Part shown: one piece after another, positions 6,811-13,418 of the stretch
How positions within the stretch are numbered: position 1 is the first letter of the stretch
Layout of the letters: each line of letters opens with the position of its first letter
DNA from: CAZPXF01 sp964590945
GTDB lineage: Bacteria; Bacillota; Clostridia; Lachnospirales; Lachnospiraceae
Assembly: GCA_964590945.1 (NCBI GenBank)
Contig: CAZPXF010000054.1
Span: 1-14,668, forward strand
Direction of reading: 5' to 3'
DNA length: 14,668 nucleotides
Notes under the pieces: model-generated
What the model saw: only the letters and a program-made list of their open reading frames with translations
Told to the model about the DNA's origin: nothing
The model's database searches: none
Program-made: the position numbers and the translations under genes

Positions 6811-7626
6811 ATGAGGAAAAAACGGAACGTTTTCGAGACGGCCATTATCGTGATTTTCTGCCTTTGCATCATCCTGCCATTGTTCACCATTCTTATCTGG
6901 GCGTTTACCGAGCGGTGGGCGTGGCCGTCTCTGATCCCGCAAACATTTTCCCTCCGCGCGGTGGGATCTGTATTCAGGAGAAGCACAGAGCTTGCAAAGC
7001 TGTTCGCCTCAAGCGTCCTGATCTCACTTGCGGTTGCGCTGCTGTCCGTGCTGGTAGGGGCAATGACAGCGCGTGCACTTGTGTGTTATAAATTTCCGGG
7101 GAAAAGGCTGTTTTATTTTATATCGCTGCTTCCGTTTCTTGTACCGGGAACCGTATTTGCAATGGGGATTCAGGTCACCTTTTTGCGTGTGGGACTTGGA
7201 AGCACGGTGCAGGGCGTGATCATTGTTCATCTGATCTGTTCCCTGCCATATGCAGTTCGCCTTATCGAGGACGGGACAAGAGCGTCAGGTATGGGTCTTG
7301 AGGAACAGGCGAGGGTTCTCGGGGCGGGACCGTTTCAGGCGTTCTTTCAGGTGACGCTCCCGAATCTGGCGCCTGTGCTTTTGTCTTCGTTTTCGATGGC
7401 GTATATCGTATCGTTCAGCCAGTATTTTCTGACGCTGATCATCGGAGGAGGAAGTGTCAAAACATTTGCAGTTGTGATGGTACCTTATCTGACAAGCGGC
7501 GACCGGAACTTTGCAAGTGTATACAGTCTGATCTTCCTTGCGGTCACGATCGTGATCTTCGGCGTGTTTGAGTGGCTGGTGGGCCGCTGGACAAAGGAAC
7601 AGGAAACGGCATATTATGATTCTTAG
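6811..7626 (+). CDS. ABC importer permease 2 (YnjC C-half-like)
   Basis: A 271-residue inner-membrane permease with about six hydrophobic segments, starting at about 10-32 and ending at about 238-258. The EAA loop is degenerate at the Ala positions: LEEQARVLGAGPFQAFFQVT (163-182), followed by LPNLAP. The conserved E, G and LP are kept, so docking to the ATPase is expected. ATG 6811 follows GGAGCAGGAGGTG at proper spacing. It lies between permease 1 and the ATPase gene in one operon, 11 bases before the ATPase. It is the second transmembrane subunit of the heterodimeric importer. Confidence 0.93.
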   Translation: MRKKRNVFETAIIVIFCLCIILPLFTILIWAFTERWAWPSLIPQTFSLRAVGSVFRRSTELAKLFASSVLISLAVALLSVLVGAMTARALVCYKFPGKRLFYFISLLPFLVPGTVFAMGIQVTFLRVGLGSTVQGVIIVHLICSLPYAVRLIEDGTRASGMGLEEQARVLGAGPFQAFFQVTLPNLAPVLLSSFSMAYIVSFSQYFLTLIIGGGSVKTFAVVMVPYLTSGDRNFASVYSLIFLAVTIVIFGVFEWLVGRWTKEQETAYYDS

Positions 7627-7637
7627 GAGGAAAGCAA

Positions 7638-8705
7638 ATGAGTCTTATGATAGATCAGGTGAGTGTAAGCCTGCAAAAAACAGAGATCCTGAAGAATATC
7701 AGCCTTGCGATCGATACGGGAGAGTTTGTTTCCCTGCTGGGAGAATCGGGATGTGGGAAAACTACGTTATTAAAGACGATTGCAGGACTTTTGGATGCAC
7801 AGTCCGGCGATATCCGGATCGATGATGCATCCATTATAAATGATGCGCCGGAGAGGCGAGGCACTGTGATCGTATTTCAGGATCTGCGTCTTTTTCCGCA
7901 TATGACGGTGGAGAAAAATATTTCATTTTCTATGGGACTTAGAAAGATTCGAAAGGAGGAACAGAAGAGGCGGGTGCGCGAGCTTCTGGATGCAGTACAG
8001 CTTCCGGGATTCGAGAAACGGAAGATCAGGGAGATGTCCGGCGGGCAGAAGCAAAGAGTTGCGCTCGCACGGGCGCTCGCGGCAGAGCCGCGGATCCTCC
8101 TTTTGGATGAGCCGTTTTCAAGTCTGGACGAAAACCTGCGCGAGGAGATCGGAAGGCTTGTGAAAAACCTGCACGATGAGCTTGGCCTTACAACGATCAT
8201 GGTCACACATGACAAGGAGGAAGCAATGAAATTCTCCGACCGGATCGCACTCATGAAGGATGGGGAAATCCTTCAATATGATACACCGGAAGCACTGTTC
8301 CTGAGTCCTGCGTCGCGGGAGGTCGCGGAATATATGGGACATGCAAATTATATCCGGGGGACAGTACGGAATGGAAGTTTCTCCAGTCCGTTGGCGGTGC
8401 TGGGAAAGGACAGTTCATGTGTGTGCCAGGGAGATGCACAGGATGGACAGTATGACCTTCTGATTCGTCCGACGGAACTCTGCCTGTCGGAGACTGAGGG
8501 GATCCCGTGCCGGGTTGCCGAAGTCATGTACAAAGGAGAAAATGCAGAGGTTCTTTTGGAAGCTCTTTCTTCGGATGGAGCCTGTATCCGGCTCGAAATG
8601 CACATACTTTACAGATCCTGGTGTGAATGGAAGCTTCAGATCGGGGATAGCTGCCGCGTGAAGGCAAAAGTCCGTAAGCTGATCCTGTTTCCGACGACCG
8701 GATGA
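7638..8705 (+). CDS. ABC importer ATP-binding protein with TOBE-type C-terminal domain (YnjD-like)
   Basis: A 355-residue ATPase. Walker A GESGCGKTT (35-43, K41), Q-loop Q81 in VFQDLRLFPHMT, signature MSGGQKQR (133-140), Walker B ILLLDEP (153-159, catalytic E158), D-loop SSLDE and switch H191 in VTHD are all intact, so it should hydrolyse ATP. Residues from about 235 form a C-terminal TOBE-like regulatory domain with LLIRPTELCL (274-283), as in PotA, FbpC and MalK. E. coli YnjD is shorter, so this resembles the PotA/FbpC layout. AGGAGG precedes ATG 7638. Its TGA overlaps the long open frame of the next gene, whose real start is 26 bases later. It energises uptake with the two permeases and the lipoprotein. 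Confidence 0.95.
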   Translation: MSLMIDQVSVSLQKTEILKNISLAIDTGEFVSLLGESGCGKTTLLKTIAGLLDAQSGDIRIDDASIINDAPERRGTVIVFQDLRLFPHMTVEKNISFSMGLRKIRKEEQKRRVRELLDAVQLPGFEKRKIREMSGGQKQRVALARALAAEPRILLLDEPFSSLDENLREEIGRLVKNLHDELGLTTIMVTHDKEEAMKFSDRIALMKDGEILQYDTPEALFLSPASREVAEYMGHANYIRGTVRNGSFSSPLAVLGKDSSCVCQGDAQDGQYDLLIRPTELCLSETEGIPCRVAEVMYKGENAEVLLEALSSDGACIRLEMHILYRSWCEWKLQIGDSCRVKAKVRKLILFPTTG

Positions 8706-8716
8706 TTTACATACAG

Positions 8717-8723
8717 AGGAGGA
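8717..8723 (+). promoter_or_regulatory. Ribosome binding site fixing the nucleoside hydrolase start
   Basis: AGGAGGA is followed by 8 bases and ATG 8732. An in-frame ATG at 8702 would place this perfect site inside the gene and would add ten non-family residues, so ATG 8732 is preferred. Confidence 0.8.
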
Positions 8724-8731
8724 AACACAGA

Positions 8732-9610
8732 ATGAGAAAAATAATTCATGATTGTGATTGTACTTTCGGCATTCATGGCTGTGATGTGGATGACGGTCTT
8801 GCCCTGATCTATCTGCTTGGAGATCCGGATGCGGAAGTTCTTGGGGTTACGACCACGTATGGAAATAATAAAATCGATAAGGTATTTCCGGCGACAAAGA
8901 AGTTATTAAAGGACATTGGGTATGGGGACATCCCGGTCTACAGAGGAGGAGCTTCGGCAGGAGAGACCAGGAGCGAAGCGTCCCGCTATCTTGCAGAAAC
9001 GGCGGAAAAATACGCCGGAGAACTGGAGCTGCTTGTTACAGGTTCCGTTACCAATCTTTATGGAGCCTATGTGCATAATCCTGAGTTTTTTAATCAGGTG
9101 AAACGGATCGTTCTTATGGGCGGGATCACAGAACCCCTTATTTTTGAGAAAAAGCAGATGAATGAGCTGAATTTCTCCTGTGATCCTTTGGCAACATATA
9201 CTGTTTTGACAAGCGGAACAGAGGTTTCAGTCATCACGGGAAATAACTGTCTGAAAGTGCTTTTCACAAGGGAAGAATACCGCCGTGAATTTGCAGAAGA
9301 TACAGAAGGGGTCATCGATTATATTAAGAAGAATACAGACTATTGGTTTGATGATAATATGAATGATTATGGGATTCCGGGATTTTATAACTGGGATGTT
9401 GTGGCGGCAGTTTATTTGATGCATCCGGAGCTGTTTTCTTCACATCGGAAGGAATTTGCATTATCGATAAAGGATCTGGAAACAGGGTTCCTGCGCCAGT
9501 GCAGCGAACCTGGTCTGCAGCGGAATTGTTTGCTGGATATCCCGGAGATCGGAGAGGAAACGCCGTTTCGTCAGAATATTTATAATACATGGAGAAAGGC
9601 TGATAGATAA
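8732..9610 (+). CDS. Nucleoside hydrolase (IunH family) with variant metal-binding N-terminus
   Basis: A 292-residue cytoplasmic enzyme of the inosine/uridine-preferring nucleoside hydrolase family, which cuts N-glycosidic bonds to a base and ribose using a Ca2+ held by Asp residues. Seen: LGVTTTYGN (37-45), LLVTGSVTNL (100-109), IVLMGG (126-131), ELNFSCDPLAT (145-155, N147 and D151) and the C-terminal metal Asp in WDVVAAV (221-227, D222). The N-terminal motif is normally DxDPGxDDA in a compact turn. Here it is D7-C-D9, an insertion containing G13, H15, G16 and C17, then D18-V-D20-D21-G. The acidic ligands remain, but the loop is longer and holds three cysteines (C8, C10, C17). It is the last gene of the importer operon, so the imported solute is probably cut by this enzyme (inference). 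Confidence 0.88.
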   Translation: MRKIIHDCDCTFGIHGCDVDDGLALIYLLGDPDAEVLGVTTTYGNNKIDKVFPATKKLLKDIGYGDIPVYRGGASAGETRSEASRYLAETAEKYAGELELLVTGSVTNLYGAYVHNPEFFNQVKRIVLMGGITEPLIFEKKQMNELNFSCDPLATYTVLTSGTEVSVITGNNCLKVLFTREEYRREFAEDTEGVIDYIKKNTDYWFDDNMNDYGIPGFYNWDVVAAVYLMHPELFSSHRKEFALSIKDLETGFLRQCSEPGLQRNCLLDIPEIGEETPFRQNIYNTWRKADR

Positions 9611-9637
9611 CATCTATAGGGGTATAGGAGTAATTTA

Positions 9638-9667
9638 TTGGACGGGGAAATGCCGAAGTGCTATCTT
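9638..9667 (+). promoter_or_regulatory. Candidate promoter for the rhodanese genes
   Basis: TTGGAC (9638-9643), an 18-base spacer, then TATCTT (9662-9667) with an upstream TG making an extended -10 (TGC-TATCTT), the same form as the TGC-TATACT before the TVP38 gene. Both hexamers are imperfect. If real, transcription starts near 9674, just before the hairpin. Confidence 0.4.
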
Positions 9668-9683
9668 AGAAGTAGAGTAAACA

Positions 9684-9720
9684 GAGGGTCAGAGGGCTGA
9701 ATCTTTCGACCCTCCATTTT
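9684..9720 (+). terminator. Hairpin with short T tract: terminator of the importer operon or leader attenuator
   Basis: GAGGGTC (9684-9690) pairs with GACCCTC (9708-9714). The inside can extend with GAGGG/TCTTT pairs, three of them wobble, around a CTGAA loop. CATTTT follows. It could end the importer transcript after the nucleoside hydrolase, or act inside the rhodanese leader if the promoter at 9638 is used. Confidence 0.5.
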
Positions 9721-9743
9721 AACTATATTTAAGGGAGGGCATT

Positions 9744-10679
9744 ATGAAAAAAGTACTGAAATGGCTTAGTATCGCACTGATCGCAGTATGTATGCTGTCC
9801 GGATGCGGCAAGGATGCACAGGTCTCAGATGCGGATCGCGTATCGGAAGATACGTTTGAAGGAGAATATCTGGTGACGGCTGATTATGCAAAGGAACATG
9901 TAGGAGATGAGAATGTTCTTTTTGTTGACTGCCGCGGAGCGGATCAGGCCAAAAAGGGAACGATTGCCGGGGCAGTCGCAACAACATGGCAGGAGCTGTG
10001 CACATGCGATGACAGCTATGGTTCACAGGGCGACGAAGGCTGGGGAAAGATCCCGGAAGCTGACGACCTGGCGGAAAGACTTGGCGCGCTTGGCATCACC
10101 AGGGATAAGGAGATTATCCTTCTCGGCGAGACGACCGATGGCTGGGGCGAGGACGCGAGGATCCTCTGGGAGCTTGCTGCAGCAGGCTACACAGATATCA
10201 AGATGGTTGACGGCGGTTACAGCGCTGTTGTTGCGGCAGGTGCAGAGACGCAGAAGGGCGCAAGCGATCCGACGCCGGCAGATGTAACGATCGATACGAT
10301 CGACAAGACACACGTTATGGAGACGGACGAGCTTCTGAACAATTATGATAACTATGTGATCGTGGATGTCCGCACAGATGAAGAGTACGAAGGCGCAACC
10401 AAATACAACGAGAAAAAAGGAGGACATTTACCGGGAGCTATCCATATCCGTTATACAGACCTGTTCCGCGAGGACGGTACATTGGTATCTCAGGCAGACG
10501 TCGAGAAGATGCTTGAGGACGCAGGGATTTCCAGGGATGATAATATCGTTACGTATTGTACAGGTGGGATCCGGTCCGCGTATATGCAGCTTGTATTGGA
10601 GATGGCGGGCTGTGAGAATACATGGAATTATGACCAGTCCTACTGGAGATGGTGTGTAGTCGGAGATGTGGAAGAATAA
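9744..10679 (+). CDS. Exported tandem-rhodanese lipoprotein (YnjE-like sulfurtransferase)
   Basis: A 311-residue lipoprotein: MKKVLKW, hydrophobic core, lipobox LSGC with C21. Two rhodanese modules follow, about 40-170 and 190-305. The second holds the active-site loop YCTGGIRS (271-278), with catalytic C272 and R277 in the C-x4-R pattern that cradles a persulfide. The first keeps domain marks (VDCRG, WGEDARI, MVDGGY) but has no Cys at the catalytic place (ETTDGWG, 129-135), so it is a structural module, as in classical two-domain thiosulfate and mercaptopyruvate sulfurtransferases. The protein is acidic. Lipid anchoring puts the sulfur chemistry outside the membrane. The link with a YnjBCD-like importer mirrors E. 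coli ynjBCD-ynjE. The donor (thiosulfate, mercaptopyruvate or other) cannot be told. The next gene, 25 bases on, is a paralogue. Confidence 0.92.
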   Translation: MKKVLKWLSIALIAVCMLSGCGKDAQVSDADRVSEDTFEGEYLVTADYAKEHVGDENVLFVDCRGADQAKKGTIAGAVATTWQELCTCDDSYGSQGDEGWGKIPEADDLAERLGALGITRDKEIILLGETTDGWGEDARILWELAAAGYTDIKMVDGGYSAVVAAGAETQKGASDPTPADVTIDTIDKTHVMETDELLNNYDNYVIVDVRTDEEYEGATKYNEKKGGHLPGAIHIRYTDLFREDGTLVSQADVEKMLEDAGISRDDNIVTYCTGGIRSAYMQLVLEMAGCENTWNYDQSYWRWCVVGDVEE

Positions 10680-10704
10680 AACTGTATTTTAAAGGAGGAG
10701 TGAC

Positions 10705-11922
10705 ATGAAAACAATGAAAGTATTCAAAAGGATTGCTGTTTTTGCCGCGGCTTTTGTTATTGCAGCAGCGGCAGCAGGTGCGACGGGGATTCATGCGGAT
10801 GCAGCGGCGAAGAAGCCTGCAAAGATCACGCTTAGCAAGACGAAAGCGACTATCGGAGTCAAGGACAAGTTGAAGGTTACGGTTAAATCAGTAAAGCCTT
10901 CCGGAGCATCCAAAAAAGTGACATATAAATCCAGCAACAGCAAAGTTGCAAAAGTCAGCTCCAAAGGCGTGATCACAGGCGTTAAAAAAGGAACTGCAAC
11001 GATCACAGCTACTTCTAAGGTAAACAAAAAGATCAAGGCAAAGATCAAGGTAACGGTTCAGGACGTATTTACAGGATCTTATGTGATCAGTGCGAATAAT
11101 CTTAAGTATAAGATCGATGCGAAAGAAAAGATGATTCTTGTAGATACACGTGGGATCGATGCTAAGACTGTGACTGCGAAAGGCGCGATTACAATGACAT
11201 GGCAGCAGATTTCCCGGACTACAGTGACGGATGGAACAAAAGCAGGAGAGTCCGGATTTGCCAGGACACTATCTGCAAGTAAAGTCAGCAAACAGCTCAG
11301 CAAACTGGGACTCGGACTGAAGGATCAGATCATTCTGTTCAGCGACGATTACAAAACCGGAGGCTGGGGAGACGACGGGCGCATTGCATGGCAGCTTATC
11401 CAGTGCGGTTATAAAAATGTAAAGATCGTGAACGGCGGACTTACAGCGATGAAAAAAGCCGGAATTGCCACACAGAAAGGCCCTTCCGCAGCTAAGAAGA
11501 AAACAGTTAAGGTATCTAAGGTTGATACAACAAGTCATGACATAACGACGGCAGCGCTGAAAGCAAATTATTCGGATTATAAGATCGTAGACGTCCGTGC
11601 AGATGAAGAGTACAATGGAGAGATCCTCTACGGAGAGACGTCCGGCGGACATTTAAAGGGCGCGATCCATATCCGTTTTACAGATCTTTTTAATAAGAAT
11701 GGTACGTTAAAGACAAAGGCTCAGCTGACAGCGATGTTTCAGAAGGCCGGGCTTAAGAAGACTGATAAGATCGTGACATACTGTACAGGCGGAATCCGTT
11801 CCGGTTATATGCAGCTTGTACTTCAGATGTGCGGATTCAAGAACAGCTATAATTATGCAGAATCCGTCTACAGATGGTCTAATACGGCAGACGCGGGAAC
11901 CGCGGATCTGTGGACAAAATAA
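10705..11922 (+). CDS. Secreted Ig-like (Big2) domain plus tandem-rhodanese protein
   Basis: A 405-residue exported protein. The signal peptide has a basic start, a very Ala-rich core (12-27) and a likely cut near 34 (HADA-AAK); it is not a lipoprotein. Residues about 37-119 are a bacterial Ig-like Big2 domain (ITLSKTKATIGVKDKLKVTV, then SSNSKVAKVSSKGVITGVKKG). Two rhodanese modules follow, about 123-258 and 275-398. The second has YCTGGIRSGYMQ (359-370), with catalytic C360 and R365; the first has YKTGGWGDDGR without a Cys. The C-terminal two thirds parallel the preceding lipoprotein closely, so this is a tandem duplication that gained an Ig-like domain. It is strongly Lys-rich where its twin is acidic, which may favour binding to anionic cell-wall polymers (inference). 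AAAGGAGGAG precedes ATG 10705. A terminator follows. Confidence 0.92.
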   Translation: MKTMKVFKRIAVFAAAFVIAAAAAGATGIHADAAAKKPAKITLSKTKATIGVKDKLKVTVKSVKPSGASKKVTYKSSNSKVAKVSSKGVITGVKKGTATITATSKVNKKIKAKIKVTVQDVFTGSYVISANNLKYKIDAKEKMILVDTRGIDAKTVTAKGAITMTWQQISRTTVTDGTKAGESGFARTLSASKVSKQLSKLGLGLKDQIILFSDDYKTGGWGDDGRIAWQLIQCGYKNVKIVNGGLTAMKKAGIATQKGPSAAKKKTVKVSKVDTTSHDITTAALKANYSDYKIVDVRADEEYNGEILYGETSGGHLKGAIHIRFTDLFNKNGTLKTKAQLTAMFQKAGLKKTDKIVTYCTGGIRSGYMQLVLQMCGFKNSYNYAESVYRWSNTADAGTADLWTK

Positions 11923-11945
11923 TCGAAATCATATCATATGAATGT

Positions 11946-11976
11946 GCTGCAGTTGAGATTCAGCTGCAGCTTTTTT
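11946..11976 (+). terminator. Intrinsic terminator after the rhodanese genes
   Basis: GCTGCAGTTGA (11946-11956) pairs with TCAGCTGCAGC (11960-11970) over 11 base pairs with one G-T wobble and a 3-base loop, followed directly by TTTTTT (11971-11976). It lies 23 bases after the rhodanese stop and excludes an upstream start for the next gene. Confidence 0.9.
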
Positions 11977-11981
11977 AAAAA
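11953..11981 (+). promoter_or_regulatory. Possible promoter embedded in the terminator
   Basis: TTGAGA (11953-11958), a 17-base spacer and TAAAAA (11976-11981) would start transcription near 11988, just ahead of the fusion gene's ribosome binding site. The -35 matches 5 of 6 and the -10 only 4 of 6. No other promoter is obvious between the terminator and ATG 12010. Confidence 0.3.
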
Positions 11982-12009
11982 ATTTTCAAAGGATAGAAGG
12001 TACTTGCTG

Positions 12010-13341
12010 ATGAAAAAGGCGATTATTGTATTTACCAGAGTTCCTGTTGCCGGTCAGACAAAAACCCGTATGATGCCATATCTGAGCGCGTCAGGCTGTG
12101 CAAAACTCCATACTTGTTTTCTTGAGGATATCCAGGCAGCCTGTCAGGGTGCGGAGGCGGATGTATTTGTCTGTTATACGCCAAAGGATCCTGAAGAAAG
12201 GCTAAATGGCATTTTTGGAAAGGGAGCGTCTTATTTTCCACAGGAGGGCGAAGGGCTTGGCGAGCGCATGTATCGCGCGATTGCATATGTACTTGGGATG
12301 AACTATGAAGCATGTGTACTGATCGGTACGGATATTCCGGAGATCCGGGCGGAACATTTAAGGCTGGCGTTCCGGGTTCTGGAGGATCAGGATGTTGTGT
12401 TCGGGCCGACAGTAGACGGCGGTTATTATCTGATCGGAATGAAAGAACCGTCCCGTATTCCATTCGAAGGTCAGAGCTATGGGCACAGCAGTGTCCTGGA
12501 TAATGCGATCACGGGCGTGGAAGCACATGGATTGCGGGCGGGACTTGCAGCTACACTTCATGATATGGATACGAGGGAGGATCTTGCAGGATACCGTGAA
12601 CGCATGCGCACAAATCCGGAGCTTCAGAAGACTTCAACCGGGAAATATCTGATGCGGACAAGCCGGATATCTGTGATCATTCCGGTTTACAATGAGGAGA
12701 AGACCATTGTTCAGATGCAGGATCAGCTTCGCCCGTATTTGAATAAATGTGAGATCATTTTTGTAGATGGCGGGAGTACGGACAGGACACTGGAATTGCT
12801 GTCATCGGAATTTAAGCTGCTCCATTCAGAAAAGGGCCGTGCAAAACAGATGAATCTTGGCGCAAGGGAAAGTCACGGAGATATTCTTTTTTTCCTTCAT
12901 TGTGACAGCGAGCTTCCAAAGGATTTTCTGGCAGAAATCCGTTACGTAATGAAAGATCATCGGGCAGGCTGCTTTGGCATCGCCTTTCACAAAAAGCATT
13001 TTTTCCTGTGGACCTGCCGTGTGATATCAAATCACCGGATCAAGGACAGAAAAGTGATGTTCGGGGACCAGGGGATCTTTATTACAAGAGAGTTATTTTT
13101 TGAGATGGGGACGTTTCCGGAGATTCCGGTCATGGAGGATTACCAGTTTTCACTGACCCTGAAGGAAAATCATGTGAAGCCTGGCATTGCAAAGCACAGG
13201 ATCTATACGTCTGACCGCCGCTTTCCCAAAGGTACGATTCCGAAGCTGGAGGTTATGTGGCAGATGAACCGGCTGCGGAAGCAGTACCGGGACGGAGCGC
13301 CGATTGAAGAGATTTCAGACCGGTATCGGGATATAAGGTAA
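12010..13341 (+). CDS. TIGR04282-TIGR04283 fusion: nucleotidyltransferase-like domain plus family 2 glycosyltransferase
   Basis: A 443-residue bifunctional protein. Residues 1 to about 205 are a DUF2064/TIGR04282 domain with an intact K18-T19-R20, LIGTDIPE (D108) and GPTVDGGYYLIGMK (D136-G-G). Residues about 218-443 are a GT2 glycosyltransferase of the TIGR04283 type: SVIIPVYNEE (221-230), VDGGSTDRT (252-260), KGRAKQMNLGA, FLHCDSELP with D299, FGDQGIF (351-357), VMEDYQ (374-379) and TSDRRF (400-405). GT2 enzymes move a sugar from a nucleotide donor. ATG 12010 is chosen because GAAGG lies 9 bases upstream and the longer frame from 11938 would run through the terminator. TIGR04282 and TIGR04283 are named for arsenosugar clusters, but no ArsM or ArsS gene is seen here. 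Fusion suggests the two activities act in sequence. The sugar and acceptor are unknown. Confidence 0.92.
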   Translation: MKKAIIVFTRVPVAGQTKTRMMPYLSASGCAKLHTCFLEDIQAACQGAEADVFVCYTPKDPEERLNGIFGKGASYFPQEGEGLGERMYRAIAYVLGMNYEACVLIGTDIPEIRAEHLRLAFRVLEDQDVVFGPTVDGGYYLIGMKEPSRIPFEGQSYGHSSVLDNAITGVEAHGLRAGLAATLHDMDTREDLAGYRERMRTNPELQKTSTGKYLMRTSRISVIIPVYNEEKTIVQMQDQLRPYLNKCEIIFVDGGSTDRTLELLSSEFKLLHSEKGRAKQMNLGARESHGDILFFLHCDSELPKDFLAEIRYVMKDHRAGCFGIAFHKKHFFLWTCRVISNHRIKDRKVMFGDQGIFITRELFFEMGTFPEIPVMEDYQFSLTLKENHVKPGIAKHRIYTSDRRFPKGTIPKLEVMWQMNRLRKQYRDGAPIEEISDRYRDIR

Positions 13342-13352
13342 GGATGCCGATG

Positions 13353-13367
13353 GTTGCCATTTGCAAC
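13353..13367 (+). promoter_or_regulatory. Dyad overlapping the -35 of the AAA gene promoter
   Basis: GTTGC-CATTT-GCAAC is a perfect 5-N5-5 inverted repeat covering the -35 hexamer. It has no T tract, so it is not a terminator. It may be a repressor site; the short arms make chance a real alternative. Confidence 0.3.
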
Positions 13368-13382
13368 GGTTGATGCTAGAAT
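13354..13382 (+). promoter_or_regulatory. Strong sigma-A promoter for the AAA ATPase gene
   Basis: TTGCCA (13354-13359), a 17-base spacer and TAGAAT (13377-13382), with TG at 13374-13375 giving an extended -10. Each hexamer matches 5 of 6. The predicted start is near 13389, 30 bases before the TTG start codon. Confidence 0.7.
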
Positions 13383-13401
13383 AAAAGCAGGAAAAAGGCA
13401 G

Positions 13402-13410
13402 AAAGGGGTG
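13402..13410 (+). promoter_or_regulatory. Ribosome binding site supporting a TTG start
   Basis: AAAGGGGTG is close to the anti-Shine-Dalgarno complement AAAGGAGGTG and is followed by 8 bases and TTG 13419. No in-frame ATG gives a full-length family N-terminus. Confidence 0.65.
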
Positions 13411-13418
13411 CGGGGAAG

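Larger units (their letters stand above)
9611..9743 (+). other. Leader region of the rhodanese genes
   Basis: A 133-base gap without a gene. It contains a tandem TATAGGGG-TATAGGAG (9615-9630), a candidate promoter (9638-9667), a hairpin (9684-9714) with a short T tract, and a strong ribosome binding site GGGAGGG (9733-9739). I could not match it to a riboswitch class or T-box by eye. Confidence 0.5.

Noticed and set aside
9650..9700. A 16-codon frame MPKCYLRSRVNRGSEG ending inside the leader hairpin, as a possible attenuation leader peptide.
   Set aside because: GGGG is only 2 bases before its ATG, there is just one Cys, and it would lie upstream of the predicted transcription start at about 9674.
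9724..9729. TATATT as a -10 box for the first rhodanese gene.
   Set aside because: Transcription would begin near 9736, inside the ribosome binding site, leaving the mRNA without a usable one.
9611..9743. A lysine, SAM, TPP or T-box riboswitch before the rhodaneses.
   Set aside because: A short GCCGAAGTG string recalls the lysine riboswitch core, but the remaining conserved elements are absent by eye. Only a covariance search could revive this.
11938..12009. Upstream extension of the fusion protein from ATG 11938.
   Set aside because: It would translate through the terminator hairpin and T tract, has no ribosome binding site, and adds 24 residues foreign to the family.
202..13341. Labelling the cluster an arsenosugar biosynthesis operon.
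   Set aside because: The TIGR names suggest it, but no ArsM methyltransferase, ArsS radical SAM protein or ArsR regulator is visible in the window.
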